A DNA stretch of 64,000 nt from Bosea sp. Tri-49 (GTDB lineage Bacteria > Pseudomonadota > Alphaproteobacteria > Rhizobiales > Beijerinckiaceae). Both the position numbers and the translations under genes were made by a program. The notes under the pieces are model-generated. The model saw only the letters and a program-made list of their open reading frames with translations. It was not told the origin of the DNA and did not search any database. Below are positions 43,601 to 53,255 of this stretch, one piece after another (within the stretch, counting starts at the first letter, position 1; each line of letters opens with the position of its first letter). Where the stretch lies: assembly GCF_003952665.1 (NCBI RefSeq), contig NZ_CP017946.1:3771001-3835000 (forward strand), given 5' to 3'.

Positions 43601-46401
43601 CTCGCCGTGTCCGAGCCGCCGGCACCGTCGATCACGTCGGCTCCGGCTCCGCCTGCCAGGACGTTGTCCGCGCCGTTGCCGATCAGGCTGTCGACGAAGG
43701 CCGTGCCGATCAGGTTCTCGATGCTGACCAGCGTGTCGCCGGCGGCATCGCCGCCCGAGCCGCTGCCGGTGGCGAGGTTGACCGTCACCGCAGCGCCCGA
43801 GGCCGAGTAGTCGGCCGTATCCGAGCCGGAGCCGCCGTTCAGCGTGTCGGCGCCGCCGAGGCCGATCAGCCTGTCATTGCCGGTGCCGCCGGTGATGACG
43901 TTGGCGGCGCTGTTACCGGTGCCGGTGAAGGCGCCGGTGCCTGTGTAGGTCAGGTTTTCGAGCGCTGCCGCGAGCGTATAAGCTCCAAGGCTGGTACGGA
44001 CCTCGTCGACGCCCTCGCCCGCCGCTTCGATGATGGTGTCGGCACCGCTGTCGACGACATAGACGTCGTCGCCTTCACCGCCGGTCAGGCTGTCGTCGCC
44101 AGCGCCGCCATTCAGGATGTTGTTCTGGCCATCACCTGTGAGCGTGTCCGCAAAGTTCGAACCGGTGAGGTTCTCGATGCTGATCAGCGTATCGCCCTGG
44201 GCATCGCCACCGGTGTTGACGCCGGTCGCGAGATTGACCGTGACGGCCGCCGCGCTCGTCGTATAGCTCGCCGTGTCGTTGCCGCCGGCGCCATCGAGTG
44301 TGTCAGCGCCGGCGCCACCAGTCAGCGTGTCGTTCCCGGCTCCGCCGATGATGGTGTTGTCGAGCGCGTTGCCGGTGCCGGTGAAGTTGCCGGTGCCGGT
44401 ATAGACGAGGTTCTCGACATTGGCCGACAGGGCATAGGCGGCCACATTCGCGCGGACCTCGTCGGTGCCTTCGCTAGCCAGCTCGGTCACGATGTCCGAG
44501 GCATGGTCGACGAAGTAGAGATCGTCGCCGGCGCCGCCGACAAGCGTGTCGGCTCCGGCTCCGCCGTCGAGCGTATCGTTGCCGGCGCCTCCGGTCAGCA
44601 CGTTCGCCGAGCCATTGCCGCGCAGCGTATCGTCAAAGGCACTGCCGACGACGTTCTCGATCGCGGTCAACGTATCGCCCTGGGCATCGCCGCCGGTATT
44701 GAGATTGGTCGCAAGGTCGACCGAGACGCCAGCGGCGCTGGCGGCATAGCTTGCCGTATCAGTGTTGCCACCGCCATCGAGCGTATCGGCGCCGGCACCA
44801 CCGATCAGCACGTCATTGCCGCCGCCGCCGCTCAGCACATTGGCGGCGCCATCACCGGTGAGCGTGTCGGCGAAGTTCGAGCCGGTGACGTTCTCGATGC
44901 TGATCAGTGTGTCGCCAGCAGCGTGACCGCCGGTGTTGACGCCGGTCGCCAGGTTGACGGTCACGGCCTGGGAGCTGGTCGCATAGCTCGCCGTGTCGGA
45001 ACCGGAACCGCCGTCGAGCGTGTCAGCGCCGGCGCCACCAGTGAGCGTGTCGTTGCCCGAGCCGCCGATGATCGTGTTGGCACCGGCATTGCCGGTACCC
45101 ATGAAGTTGCCTGTGCCGGTATAGGTCAGATTCTCGACATTGGTCGCCAGGGTGTAGGCCGCCAGATTGGTGCGGACCTCATCCGTGCCTTCGTTCGCGA
45201 GCTCCGTCACAACGTCAGAGGCGTCATCGACGATATAGAGGTCATTGCCGGTGCCGCCGATCAACGTATCGGCCCTGGCGCCGCCATCGAGCGTATCGTT
45301 GCCGGCGCCGCCGGCCAGCACGTTCGCGCCGGCATCACCGGTCAGGCTGTCGTCGAAGGCCGAACCGGTAGCGTTCTCGATGCTGATCAGCGTGTCGCCC
45401 TCGGCGTCACCGCCGGTGTTGATGCCCGTCGCCAGATTGACCGTGACGGCCGCCGCGCTGGCTGCATAGCTCGCGGTATCGCTGCCGCCAGCGCCGTCGA
45501 GCGTGTCGGCCCCGGCACCGCCGATCAGGGTATCGTTACCACTGCCCCCGATGATGACGTTGTTGGCACTGTTGCCGACCCCGGTGAAGGCGGCTGTCCC
45601 GGTATAAGTGAGGTTCTCGACGTTTGCGCCGAGGGTGTAGGCGCTCAGGCTGGTGCGGACCTCGTCCGCGCCTTCATCCGCTGCTTCGACAACGGCATCC
45701 GAGGCGCTGTCGACCACATAGATATCATCGCCCGTGCCGCCGACCAGTGTGTCGTCGCCAGCACCGCCATCCAGCAAATCAGCGCCTGCGCCGCCGGCCA
45801 GCACGTTCGCGCCGGCATCACCGGTCAGGCTATCAGCGAAGGCCGAACCCGTAAGGTTCTCGATGCTGATCAGCGTGTCGCCCTCGGCATCACCGCCAGT
45901 GTTGATGCCCGTCGCCAGATTGACCGTGACAGCCGCCGCGCTGGCTGCATAGCTCGCGGTGTCAGTCCCGTCGCCGCCGTCGAGCGTGTCAGCGCCTTCC
46001 CCACCAATCAGGATGTCGTCGCCGCTGCCCCCGATGATGACGTTGTTGGCACTGTTGCCGACCCCGGTGAAGGCGCTGGCGCCAGTGTAGGTCAGGTTCT
46101 CGATATTGGCAGCCAGCGTATAAGCGGCAAGGTTCGTGCGGACCTCGTCGACACCCTCAGCTGCCGCTTCGACGACGGCATCGGCCGCACTGTCGATCAC
46201 ATAGATATCATCGCCCGTGCCGCCGATCAGTGTGTCGTCGCCAGCACCGCCATCCAGCAAATCAGCCCCGGCATCACCTGATAGAACGTTGGCCTGCGCA
46301 TCGCCAAAGATCTGGTCATCGCCACCCAGCCCCGAAACATCGACGAACTCTTCATCGGAAAAGAGAACATCCGCCTGCTCGGTTCCGTATTTCGTAGCCA
46401 T
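40693..46401 (-). CDS. RTX-type calcium-binding repeat protein, predicted type I secretion substrate
   Basis: A 1902-residue protein almost wholly built of hemolysin-type GGxGxDxLx nonapeptide blocks separated by about 60-residue beta segments (EVRTNLAAYTLAANIENLTY, ASYAASAAAVTVNLATG). It has no N-terminal signal. It ends with the serralysin-like C-terminal region (SDVFVFASGFGKDTITDF, TVITYDANNSITLKNV), the usual type I export signal. The ATG at 46401 is chosen because GAGGAGAT lies 9 bp upstream; the frame continues to 46455. It is probably a surface or matrix adhesin that folds in external calcium. No HlyB/HlyD/TolC genes lie in this window. The middle has near-identical 735-bp repeats. Confidence 0.92.
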   Translation of the reverse strand: MATKYGTEQADVLFSDEEFVDVSGLGGDDQIFGDAQANVLSGDAGADLLDGGAGDDTLIGGTGDDIYVIDSAADAVVEAAAEGVDEVRTNLAAYTLAANIENLTYTGASAFTGVGNSANNVIIGGSGDDILIGGEGADTLDGGDGTDTASYAASAAAVTVNLATGINTGGDAEGDTLISIENLTGSAFADSLTGDAGANVLAGGAGADLLDGGAGDDTLVGGTGDDIYVVDSASDAVVEAADEGADEVRTSLSAYTLGANVENLTYTGTAAFTGVGNSANNVIIGGSGNDTLIGGAGADTLDGAGGSDTASYAASAAAVTVNLATGINTGGDAEGDTLISIENATGSAFDDSLTGDAGANVLAGGAGNDTLDGGARADTLIGGTGNDLYIVDDASDVVTELANEGTDEVRTNLAAYTLATNVENLTYTGTGNFMGTGNAGANTIIGGSGNDTLTGGAGADTLDGGSGSDTASYATSSQAVTVNLATGVNTGGHAAGDTLISIENVTGSNFADTLTGDGAANVLSGGGGNDVLIGGAGADTLDGGGNTDTASYAASAAGVSVDLATNLNTGGDAQGDTLTAIENVVGSAFDDTLRGNGSANVLTGGAGNDTLDGGAGADTLVGGAGDDLYFVDHASDIVTELASEGTDEVRANVAAYALSANVENLVYTGTGNFTGTGNALDNTIIGGAGNDTLTGGAGADTLDGAGGNDTASYTTSAAAVTVNLATGVNTGGDAQGDTLISIENLTGSNFADTLTGDGQNNILNGGAGDDSLTGGEGDDVYVVDSGADTIIEAAGEGVDEVRTSLGAYTLAAALENLTYTGTGAFTGTGNSAANVITGGTGNDRLIGLGGADTLNGGSGSDTADYSASGAAVTVNLATGSGSGGDAAGDTLVSIENLIGTAFVDSLIGNGADNVLAGGAGADVIDGAGGSDTASYATSAAAVTVNLLTGVHTGGDAQGDTLTSIENLIGSDLADNLRGDGNANTIEGRAGADAIDGGNGNDTASYASSNAGVNVNLGVTTQSGGHAQGDTLTSIENLIGSAFADNLTGSASDNLITGGAGDDNLRGMEGVDTLNGGSGNDTLDGGLGADILNGGDGIDAARYLNAASAVVVNLRTGVHGGEAQGDVYNSIEIIEGSLYNDTLIGDAGDNIIKGYGGSDVIEGGAGADTLDGWVDNPGQFDTVSYAGSSAAVSMNFVTGVHTGGDAAGDVLTEFEIIVGSAFGDTFVANASTEITSYRGGAGNDLYIFNDLNGSVTELGGEGTDEVRTSLASYTLAANVEVLTYTGSGNFNGTGSASDNLITGGAGDDNLRGMEGVDTLNGGSGNDTLDGGLGADILNGGDGIDAARYLNAASAVVVNLRTGVHGGEAQGDVYNSIEIIEGSLYNDTLTGDAGDNIIKGYGGSDVIEGGAGADTLDGWVDNPGQFDTVSYAGSSAAVSMNFVTGVHTGGDAAGDVLTEFEIIVGSAFGDTFVANASTEITSYRGGAGNDLYIFNDLNGSVTELGGEGTDEVRTSLASYTLAANVEVLTYTGSGNFNGTGSASDNLITGGAGDDNLRGMEGVDTLNGGSGNDTLDGGLGADILNGGDGIDAARYLNAASAVVVNLRTGVHGGEAQGDVYNSIEIIEGSLYNDTLIGDAGDNIIKGYGGSDVIEGGAGADTLDGWVDNPGQFDTVSYAGSSAAVSMNFVTGVHTGGDAAGDVLTEFEIIVGSAFGDTFVANASTEITSYRGGAGNDLYIFNDLNGSVTELGGEGTDEVRTSLASYTLAANVEVLTYTGSGNFNGTGSASDNLITGGNGNDGLSGLAGADILVGGAGNDTLLGGTESDVFVFASGFGKDTITDFVAGSGTADLIQIDDAVFADLSAVLAAATQVGTDTVITYDANNSITLKNVTKTNLHADDFQFV
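41026..43262 (-). repeat. 735-bp tandem repeat, about three copies, inside the RTX gene
   Basis: The same 245-codon unit recurs with starts offset exactly 735 bp (for example the GTCGCTCGCG mark at 41041, 41776, 42511, with a fourth partial at 43246). Copies look identical by eye except that the middle copy reads GCCAGTCAGCG at about 42235-42245 where the others read GCCAATTAGCG, changing one Ile to Thr. Such identity at synonymous sites means recent duplication or gene conversion. Confidence 0.9.
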
Positions 46402-47145
46402 AACGCCGATCTCCTCGCGGGATTTTGAAGATTTCTCAGTAACAACGTTTCGCAAATGACAGAAAAAATTCGGCTAAACAATAAACATACTATAATAGCG
46501 ATTATTTTCAGGAAAAATCACTCCAAATAGCGTATAAGTTGTAGGCGACGGTAGTAGTTCTGATGACAATAGCAACATGCAAGAACGGTATGGCAGCATT
46601 GCAATTTATGCGCGCGGCAGAGGCGGCCGACGGGTCACGCGCCGGCCGTTCCCATCCACCCGCGCCCCTGCGCAGTCATGAGCTTCCCGCGAAGCCGGGC
46701 CAGCAAGCTGAGCGGATACTCGTTGCATCCCCAATATGCGATCGCGCCGCCATCAAGCGCGCTATCGCAAAAAAGGCGGCGAGCAGCGCAAAGCCCGATC
46801 GAGTGCTCGCTGGATCTACGCTTGCAGCAGAAGGGGACCGCGCTCGTTGCAGGCGCGAGTAAGGATTGCATGCGGCGCGGCGAGATCGTGCTCAATATCT
46901 TCGGTGCGTCCGCCCCCACCCCGACGACAGCAGGCGCGAGGAGCAAATGGTGTCCAAAGGGCTCGCTAAACCGCTAAGTCGGGAGGGGACCTGAGTCAGT
47001 CCAGTCGCAATGTCAGCTCCCTGGCAACGGGCCAATGTCAGCTGGTGGCGCAGAAGCTCCTGACAAGTTCCGCCGATTCGATCCTATCGCGCCAGAACAC
47101 GACGATCGTAATCTACCAAGATCCATGTCTTGCCTGGTCTTCGGC
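46402..47145. other. intergenic region: AT-rich promoter side of the RTX gene plus repeat relic
   Basis: The first 160 bp upstream of the RTX start are AT-rich and should hold its promoter. The remaining 580 bp show only short frames (such as 46563-46862) without support. A clear copy of the dispersed repeat ends the stretch at 47009-47054. No gene is recognisable. Confidence 0.5.
47009..47054 (+). repeat. degenerate dispersed intergenic repeat, copy 2
   Basis: AATGTC...CTGGC followed by GGGCCAATGTC...TGGCGCA repeats the layout at 11385-11430, including the exact 11-mer GGGCCAATGTC. A shorter relative lies at 55331-55358 (GGCCAGATGTCCGCTATTGG). Confidence 0.5.
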
Positions 47146-48060
47146 TCATGGGCCTGATTGCGGCGCCACGGCGCGCGGCAGCCGCGCTTTCAGGATTTGC
47201 CCAGTCTCGGATTCAGTCAGGAGCAATGTTGCTCCGTCGGGTAGCAATACCGCATTCGTCACCGTCCGGCCGGCGCAGGAGATGACGCGGTAGAGCGGAA
47301 CCCCGAGCGGCGAGAGTATCCAGGCGCAACCATGGCCGGGATCGCAGACGATCAGGCGGCCATGGCCATCCACCACCAGTCCGTCCGGTCCGGACAGGCC
47401 GCCGGGCAATTGGGCGAAGACCTGGGCCTTGCTGGCCTGGGCGCTGGGATCGAGCGGCACCCGCCAGATCTGGGCGGCGCGGGTCAGCGCCAGGAAGGCA
47501 TGGGTTCCCTCGCGCGAGACGGCGACGCCGTTCGGGCTCGCCGCATTGGCGATGATCCGGTCGAGGCGCCCGTCCGGCCAGAGCCGGTAGAGCCGGCCGC
47601 TCGGGTCCTGCATGCCGGTCTGGCCCTGGTCGGTGAACAGGATCGAGCCATCGGGCAGGAGCTGGAGGTCGTTCAGCCCCTTGAAGCCTTCGCTGTTGAC
47701 CGCCCCGAGGATGGTCTCGATCACTCCACTCTCGGGATCGACGGAAAGCAGGCCACGGCGATAGTCGGCGACGGCCAGACGGCCATCCGGAGCGACCTTC
47801 ATCCCGTTCGGCCAGCCGTCATAGGTAGTGACCAGACGCCATTGCCCGGCCAGGTCGATCGCGAAGATCCGTCCGAACGGGATGTCGACGACATAGAGCG
47901 TGCCGTCGGGGCCCAGGCACGGCCCTTCCAGGAAGGAGTCGATCGCCTGTCCGCCTTTGTTGGCGATGCTCCAGGCGCTCGCGCGCCGATCCCGGAACGC
48001 ATCGGGCAGGCTGGTGTGAACCTGCGTCTCAATCGGCTGCGGCGGTGCGAACCAGCTCAT
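47146..48060 (-). CDS. SMP-30/gluconolactonase-like beta-propeller protein
   Basis: A 304-residue six-bladed propeller of the SMP-30/strictosidine-synthase-like group: EGPCLGPDGTLYVVDIPFG, GWPNGMKVAPDGRLAVADY, GLNDLQLLPDGSILFTD, ASPNGVAVSREGTHAF. Acidic and Asn residues in these loops (E near 45; N in GWPNG and SPNG; D in SGPDG) match the metal site of lactonases. It is last in the TTT operon, 38 bp after the second binding-protein gene. A lactone of the transported hydroxy acid is a possible substrate; this is inference. Confidence 0.85.
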   Translation of the reverse strand: MSWFAPPQPIETQVHTSLPDAFRDRRASAWSIANKGGQAIDSFLEGPCLGPDGTLYVVDIPFGRIFAIDLAGQWRLVTTYDGWPNGMKVAPDGRLAVADYRRGLLSVDPESGVIETILGAVNSEGFKGLNDLQLLPDGSILFTDQGQTGMQDPSGRLYRLWPDGRLDRIIANAASPNGVAVSREGTHAFLALTRAAQIWRVPLDPSAQASKAQVFAQLPGGLSGPDGLVVDGHGRLIVCDPGHGCAWILSPLGVPLYRVISCAGRTVTNAVLLPDGATLLLTESETGQILKARLPRAVAPQSGP

Positions 48061-48098
48061 CGGTCAACTCCCTTGGAAGGCGGCGGCTCTTCGAAGAG

Positions 48099-49091
48099 CT
48101 ACTGCACCTGCGCTGCGCGGACGACTTCGCCCCAGCTCTTGAGCTCGCTCGCGATGAACCTGGTGAAGTCCTCAGGGCTGCCCGGCTGCAGGAAGCCGCC
48201 CTGCTCGGTGATGCGCTTGGCGACGCCAGGGTTGCGCGTCGCCTGGACGGCGAGCTCGTTGAGGCGGGCGACGATCGGCTCCGGCGTTCCCGCCGGGGCG
48301 AGCAGGCCGAACCATTGCGAGGAGACGAAATCCTTGACGCCAGCCTCGACCAGGGTCGGCACCTGGGCCGCGATCGGCAGGCGCTCGGCGCCCGTCGTCG
48401 CGATCAACCGTAACTGTCCACCTTCGATGAAGGAGAGCGCGGTCGGCGCCGCGGTGAACAGCATCTGGATCTGCCCGGCGACAACGTCCTGGAGCGCGGC
48501 GGCCGCGCCGCGATAGGGCACGTGTTGCAGGCTCGCGCCGGTCTTCAGCCGGAACTGCTCGCCCTGGAGATGCGGAACGGTGCCGACGCCGCCCGAGCCG
48601 AAATTCAGCTTGCCGGGGTTCTGCCTGGCATAGGCGATCAGCTCGGCGACGGTCTTGGCCGGCACGCTCGGATGCACGACGAGCACCGAGGGGAAGGTCG
48701 CGATCAGGCAGACCGGCCTGAACATCCTGAGGGGATCGATCCCGGCCGCTGGCGTCAGCGTCGGAGTCACCGCCATGGTGGAATCGCCGAGCAGCACCGT
48801 GTAGCCGTCGGGCTTGGCCGCCGCGACATCCTTCATGCCGATGCCGCCGGCGGCTCCCGTCTTGTTCTCGACGAAGAAGCGATGGCCGTTGGCCTGCTCG
48901 CTCATCGCCTCCGCGACGAGCCGCCCGACGAAGTCGGTGGTTCCGCCGGCCGCATAGGGCACGACCATCCGGATGTTGGCCGACGGATAGGCTTGCGCGA
49001 GTGCGGGGCCGGACAGTCGGCCGAGTCCGAGCGAGGCGGCGGAGGCCCCGAGCGAAGCGTGCAGGAACGAGCGGCGATTTAGATGCGTCAT
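48099..49091 (-). CDS. TTT-family (Bug/TctC) periplasmic substrate-binding protein, second copy
   Basis: A 330-residue Bug-type receptor with a strong Tat signal (NRRSFLHASLGASAASLGLG, then ALAQAYPS). The mature part shows RMVVPYAAGGTTDFVGRLVAE and VENKTGAAGGIGMKDVAAAKPDGYT, the family signature. The operon already encodes another TctC at 53256, so this one may serve the same TctAB pump with a different ligand or act as a sensor. It is 12 bp downstream of the lyase gene. Confidence 0.92.
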   Translation of the reverse strand: MTHLNRRSFLHASLGASAASLGLGRLSGPALAQAYPSANIRMVVPYAAGGTTDFVGRLVAEAMSEQANGHRFFVENKTGAAGGIGMKDVAAAKPDGYTVLLGDSTMAVTPTLTPAAGIDPLRMFRPVCLIATFPSVLVVHPSVPAKTVAELIAYARQNPGKLNFGSGGVGTVPHLQGEQFRLKTGASLQHVPYRGAAAALQDVVAGQIQMLFTAAPTALSFIEGGQLRLIATTGAERLPIAAQVPTLVEAGVKDFVSSQWFGLLAPAGTPEPIVARLNELAVQATRNPGVAKRITEQGGFLQPGSPEDFTRFIASELKSWGEVVRAAQVQ

Positions 49092-49103
49092 GTTGGTCTC
49101 CCC

Positions 49104-49982
49104 CTAGATCGCTTTTGGTGATCGGTTGGCCGGCGGTGACTGCGCGGCCTCAGCTTCCGGCAGCCGGCGCTCCGGCGCGCCCTGGTAGGCCCAGAGCCAT
49201 TCGCGCGGCAGCGGGCCCTTGTTGCGGTCGGGCTGCTGCGACTGCTCCCAGGCATGGGCGAGGATGCCGACCGAGCGCGAGAGCACGAACAGGCCGCGCG
49301 TCAGCGGCGGCGGGAAGCCGAGCTCGCCATAGATGACGGCGGTGGCGCCATCGATGTTGAGCGGGATGTGCTTGCCCTTGCGGCGCGCGACGGCGGCCTC
49401 CACCGCCTCGGCGATATCAGCGAAACGCCCACCCACGGTCCCCTCGCGGGCTGCCTCGCGCACCAGCGCCAGCAGGCGAGGTGCACGCGGGTCGAGCGGG
49501 TGGAAGCGGTGGCCGAGGCCCGGTACGTAGCCGGCTTCGGCAAAGAAGCGGGTGACACGATCCTCGACGGCGCTTTCGAGCGGTTGGCCCTCATCCATCG
49601 CCGCGGCGATGTCGCCAAAGAAGCCGAGCGCCTGCTCGCCGGCGCCGCCGTGCACGTCGCCGAGCACGTTGATGGCGGAGGCCATGGCGCTGTTGATGCT
49701 GACGCCGCAGGTGGCGGCCATGCGGGCGATCGCGATCGATGGCGCTTGCGGGCCATGATCGACCGCCGCCCCCAGTGCCGTGCCGAGCAGCTCGGCCTGG
49801 GCCTCGCTCGGCAGTTCGCCGCGCAGCATCAGCCAGATCATCGCCGGGAAGCTGATCCGGCCGATCAGGTCCTCGATCGGGTAGCCTCGCAGCCGGATCA
49901 GGCCGGGGCGCATCTCGATGATCTGCGTCGACCACCACTCCTCGCCGCGCTCGCGGCCTTCCTTGCGCGCCCCGTCGCTCAT
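49104..49982 (-). CDS. citrate synthase-fold enzyme, citryl-CoA lyase-like
   Basis: A 292-residue protein, shorter than true citrate synthases (about 430), with all three catalytic positions: LGDVHGGAGEQA (His), GLGHRFHPLDPRA (His) and LNIDGATAVIYGELGF (Asp). Short members of this superfamily coded next to CaiB-type CoA-transferases are annotated as citryl-CoA lyases that split an acyl-CoA hydroxy acid into acetyl-CoA and a keto acid. It overlaps the CoA-transferase stop by 4 bp, so the two act in sequence: transfer of CoA to the imported acid, then cleavage. The precise substrate is unknown. Confidence 0.85.
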   Translation of the reverse strand: MSDGARKEGRERGEEWWSTQIIEMRPGLIRLRGYPIEDLIGRISFPAMIWLMLRGELPSEAQAELLGTALGAAVDHGPQAPSIAIARMAATCGVSINSAMASAINVLGDVHGGAGEQALGFFGDIAAAMDEGQPLESAVEDRVTRFFAEAGYVPGLGHRFHPLDPRAPRLLALVREAAREGTVGGRFADIAEAVEAAVARRKGKHIPLNIDGATAVIYGELGFPPPLTRGLFVLSRSVGILAHAWEQSQQPDRNKGPLPREWLWAYQGAPERRLPEAEAAQSPPANRSPKAI

Positions 49983-51160
49983 GCCTGCCTCCTCATCTCG
50001 CGCTGCCGGCGCGCCTCCGTCAGGATCTCTTCGCTGTGTTCGCCGAGCTTCGGCGGCGGCTGCGTCGGCCGAGGCGCCTCGCCGTCGACGAGGAAGCCGC
50101 CGCGGATCACCGTCAGCGGGCCGGTCCCCGCGCCGGTCTCGAAGCGGGTGGTCATGTCGCGGGATGTGACCTGCTCCTCCCGCAGGACCTGCGGGATCGT
50201 CAGCACCCGCCCAGCCGGCACGCCGGCCCGATTGAGGCGATCCTCCCAGTCCGCGGCGGGAGCGGCGGCGAGCGCCGCCTCGATCAGCCCCTTCAGCTCG
50301 CCGCGATGGCGCTTGCGGGCCTCGCGCTCGCTGAAGCGCGCATCGCTCGCAAGCTCGGGCCGCCCGATGACGCCGCAGAGGGTGACGAACTGCTCCTGCT
50401 TGTTGGCCGCGATGTTGAGCAGCCCGTCACCGGTCTCGAAGGCGCCCGAGGGCGCCGCCGTCATATTCTCGTTACCCATCGCCCGCGGCTCGACGCCGGC
50501 CGTCAGATAGTTCGACACCGGCCAGCCCAAGGCACTGAGCGTGCATTCGAGCATGGAGACGTCGAGGAAGGCGCCTTCGCCGGTGCTGGCGCGGCGCAGC
50601 AGGGCGGAGACCACCGCGAACGCGCCGAACAGGCCGCCGAGCGTGTCGCAGACGGGGTAACCGACCCGCAAGGGCGCGGTCTCCGGCGTGCCGGTGATGC
50701 TCATCACCCCGGAGAGGCCCTGGATGATCTGGTCATAGGCGGGGTTGTCCCGCATCGGCCCGGTCTGGCCGAAGCCGGAGATCGCGCAATAGACTAGGTC
50801 CGGCCGGATGGCGCGCAGGCTTTCGTAGCCGAGCCCGAGACGGTCCATCACGCCCGGCCGGAAGTTCTCGACGAGGGCGTCGGCCGTGGTGACGAGATCG
50901 CGGAACTGTGCCCGGCCTTCCTCGCTCTTGAGGTCGACGACGACGGAACGCTTGCCGGCGTTCTGGGCCAGGAACGAGGCCCCCATCGCCGCCTTGTTGA
51001 GCTCCGGCGAGGCGCCGAGTTGGCGGGCGAGGTCGCCGCCATTGGGCACCTCGACCTTGATCACATCAGCCCCGAGCAGAGCGAGTTGATAGCCGCAATA
51101 GGGGCCGGCCAGCACATTGGTGAGGTCGAGAACGCGAAGGCCGTGGAGAAGCTGGGTCAT
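49979..51160 (-). CDS. CaiB/BaiF family (class III) CoA-transferase
   Basis: A 393-residue class III CoA-transferase. Hallmarks are LRVLDLTNVLAGPYCGYQLALLG, GADVIKVEVPNGGD, and the nucleophile Asp in the AYDQIIQGLSGVM segment (about residue 143), followed by GYPVCDTLGGLFGAFAV. It transfers CoA to a carboxylic acid, presumably the acid imported by the TctABC system encoded in the same transcript. It starts 12 bp after the tctA-like stop. Confidence 0.9.
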   Translation of the reverse strand: MTQLLHGLRVLDLTNVLAGPYCGYQLALLGADVIKVEVPNGGDLARQLGASPELNKAAMGASFLAQNAGKRSVVVDLKSEEGRAQFRDLVTTADALVENFRPGVMDRLGLGYESLRAIRPDLVYCAISGFGQTGPMRDNPAYDQIIQGLSGVMSITGTPETAPLRVGYPVCDTLGGLFGAFAVVSALLRRASTGEGAFLDVSMLECTLSALGWPVSNYLTAGVEPRAMGNENMTAAPSGAFETGDGLLNIAANKQEQFVTLCGVIGRPELASDARFSEREARKRHRGELKGLIEAALAAAPAADWEDRLNRAGVPAGRVLTIPQVLREEQVTSRDMTTRFETGAGTGPLTVIRGGFLVDGEAPRPTQPPPKLGEHSEEILTEARRQREMRRQA

Positions 51161-51172
51161 CGGATGTCTCGC

Positions 51173-52696
51173 TTACGCATCGCCGGGGACGTGGTCCGGG
51201 CTCGGACCCCGCCAGGTGCGGATGAGGTGGTAGAGGCGCGGGCCGAACAGCGCGGTGAAGGCGAGCGCCAGCAGTGCGGCGGAGAGCGGCTGGGTGAACA
51301 GCACCGTCCAGTCGCCGCCCGAGATCGTCATCGCCCGGCGGAACTCGGTCTCGGCCATCGGCCCGAGGATCATCCCGATCACGACCGGGGCGGTCGGGAA
51401 GTCGAAGCGGCGCATCAGGAAGCCGACGCCGCCGAGGACGTAGAGCAGGATCAGGTCGATCGGCGATTGCGAGATGCCGTAGGTGCCGACCGTCGCGAAG
51501 ACGAGGATGCCGGCATAGAGGAGCGGCGCCGGGATCTTCAGGATCCGGACCCAGAGCCCGACCAGCGGCAGGTTCAGGACGACGAGCAGGATGTTGGCGA
51601 CATAGAGGCTGGCGATCAGGCCCCAGACCAGCGCGGGCTGGGTATCAAGCAGCAACGGCCCCGGCTGGATGCCGTAGCTCTGGAAGGCCGAGAGCATGAT
51701 CGCGGCGGTGGCCGAGGTCGGCAGGCCGAGCGTCAGCATCGGCACGAGCACGCCGGCGGCGGAGGCATTGTTGGCGGCTTCGGGGCCGGCGACGCCTTCG
51801 ATCGCGCCGACCGTGCCGAACTCTTCAGGCTTCTTCGACAGGCGCTTCTCGACGACATAGGAGAGGAAGGTCGGAATTTCCGCCCCGCCGGCCGGCATGG
51901 CACCGATCGGAAAACCGATCGCGGTTCCCCGCAACCAGGGCTTCCAGGAGCGCGACCATTCCTCGCGGGTCATGTAGAGCGAGCCGCGCAAGGGAACGAT
52001 CTCGTCCTTGCCGGCATAACGGCGGGCGGCGACGTAGAGCGTCTCGCCGACCGCGAACAGGCCGACCGCCACGACGATGACATTGGTGCCGTCGAGCAAT
52101 TCGGTCAGGCCGAAGGTGAAGCGCGGCTGCCCGGTCTGCAGATCGATGCCGATCATGCCGAGATAGAAGCCGAGGAACAGGCTGGCGAGGCCACGCACCG
52201 CGGAGGAGCCGAGCACGGCCGAGACCGTGACGAAGGCGAGCACCATCAGCGAGAAGTATTCGGCCGGGCCGAACAGCAGAGCGAGGCTGACGACGACCGG
52301 CGCCAGGAAGGTGACGCCCATGGTGCCGATCGTGCCGGCGACGAAGGAACCGATCGCCGAGGTCGCGAGCGCGGCACCGGCCCGGCCCGAGCGGGCCATC
52401 TTGTTGCCTTCGAGCGCGGTGACGATCGTGGCGCTCTCGCCGGGCGTGTTGAGCAGGATCGAGGTGGTCGAGCCGCCATACATCGCGCCGTAGTAGATGC
52501 CGGCGAAGAGGATGAAGGCCGCCTCCGGCGCAACCTGGAAGGTGATCGGCAGCAGGAGCGCGATGGTGAGCGCCGGCCCGAGGCCGGGCAGCACGCCGAT
52601 GGCGGTGCCGAGCGTGGTGCCGACGAGGCACCAGAGCAGGTTGTTCGGCGAGAAGGCGACCGAAAAGCCGTTCGCGAGCTGTGAGAGTGTGTCCAC
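51173..52696 (-). CDS. tripartite tricarboxylate transporter large permease (TctA family)
   Basis: A 507-residue permease with about 12 membrane spans. The signature [28 protein letters not shown] is shown in pieces: [20 protein letters not shown] near residue 30 and [15 protein letters not shown] near 75; the mirrored motif [13 protein letters not shown] lies in the second half. The GTG at 52696 is the family-consistent start; the frame upstream of it overlaps tctB. With TctB and the Tat-exported TctC it forms an ion-driven importer for tri- or dicarboxylates or related hydroxy acids. Confidence 0.92.
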   Translation of the reverse strand: MDTLSQLANGFSVAFSPNNLLWCLVGTTLGTAIGVLPGLGPALTIALLLPITFQVAPEAAFILFAGIYYGAMYGGSTTSILLNTPGESATIVTALEGNKMARSGRAGAALATSAIGSFVAGTIGTMGVTFLAPVVVSLALLFGPAEYFSLMVLAFVTVSAVLGSSAVRGLASLFLGFYLGMIGIDLQTGQPRFTFGLTELLDGTNVIVVAVGLFAVGETLYVAARRYAGKDEIVPLRGSLYMTREEWSRSWKPWLRGTAIGFPIGAMPAGGAEIPTFLSYVVEKRLSKKPEEFGTVGAIEGVAGPEAANNASAAGVLVPMLTLGLPTSATAAIMLSAFQSYGIQPGPLLLDTQPALVWGLIASLYVANILLVVLNLPLVGLWVRILKIPAPLLYAGILVFATVGTYGISQSPIDLILLYVLGGVGFLMRRFDFPTAPVVIGMILGPMAETEFRRAMTISGGDWTVLFTQPLSAALLALAFTALFGPRLYHLIRTWRGPSPDHVPGDA

Positions 52697-52700
52697 GACC

Positions 52701-53210
52701 TCAGCCCCCCAGCAGATTTTCGATGAGGCCGGCGCCGATGTTGACGCCGAGCGCCTTGGCGAAGCCGAAATAGGCGGCGAGCGCGAGGACGAGCCCGATC
52801 GCTGCATCCCGCAACGGCCGCCGGCTGCCGAAGCCATGGGCGACGAGCACGAACATCGCCGTCGACGCGGCCGAGAAGCCGAGCGGGCCGATCAGCGCGA
52901 CATTGGCGACGAGCCCGGCGGCGACGAAGGCGACCGCCTTCCAGTCGAGTTCGACCTCCTTCTCATCGACCGGCTGCCAGCCGCCACGGGCGGCCTGCAC
53001 CAGGAGAAGGATGGCGAAGACCGCGAGACCCGCGCTGGTGATGTAGGGGAAGACCCGCGGGCCGACCTGGGTATACATCGGCGAGACCGGGATCGAGAGC
53101 GTCTGCCAGAGGGTGAGCCCGGAAAAGAGCAGCAGCCCGAGCCCGATCAGGGCTTCTGCCGGAGCAAGGCGCGCGTGCGGGCGCTGCCGCGAATGAGCGT
53201 CAGTCATCAC
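52701..53210 (-). CDS. tripartite tricarboxylate transporter small permease (TctB family)
   Basis: A 169-residue protein with four predicted membrane spans ([70 protein letters not shown]). Size and the PRVFPY motif fit TctB. It lies between tctC (46 bp upstream) and tctA (4 bp downstream). Low sequence conservation is normal for TctB; the call rests on position and topology. Confidence 0.88.
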   Translation of the reverse strand: MMTDAHSRQRPHARLAPAEALIGLGLLLFSGLTLWQTLSIPVSPMYTQVGPRVFPYITSAGLAVFAILLLVQAARGGWQPVDEKEVELDWKAVAFVAAGLVANVALIGPLGFSAASTAMFVLVAHGFGSRRPLRDAAIGLVLALAAYFGFAKALGVNIGAGLIENLLGG

Positions 53211-53255
53211 GGATGTCCTTGAGTGAGATTGTCGGGGAGTGGGCCCCCGGCGCGA

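Noticed and set aside
43321..46281. 986-codon open frame on the plus strand opposite the first RTX gene
   Set aside because: It mirrors the repeat code of the RTX gene in antisense; the minus-strand product has clear family motifs, while this one is a low-complexity mirror with no known domain.
46563..46862. 99-codon plus-strand frame upstream of the RTX gene
   Set aside because: Composition is unlike a protein, there is no ribosome-binding site, and it lies in a region with repeat relics.
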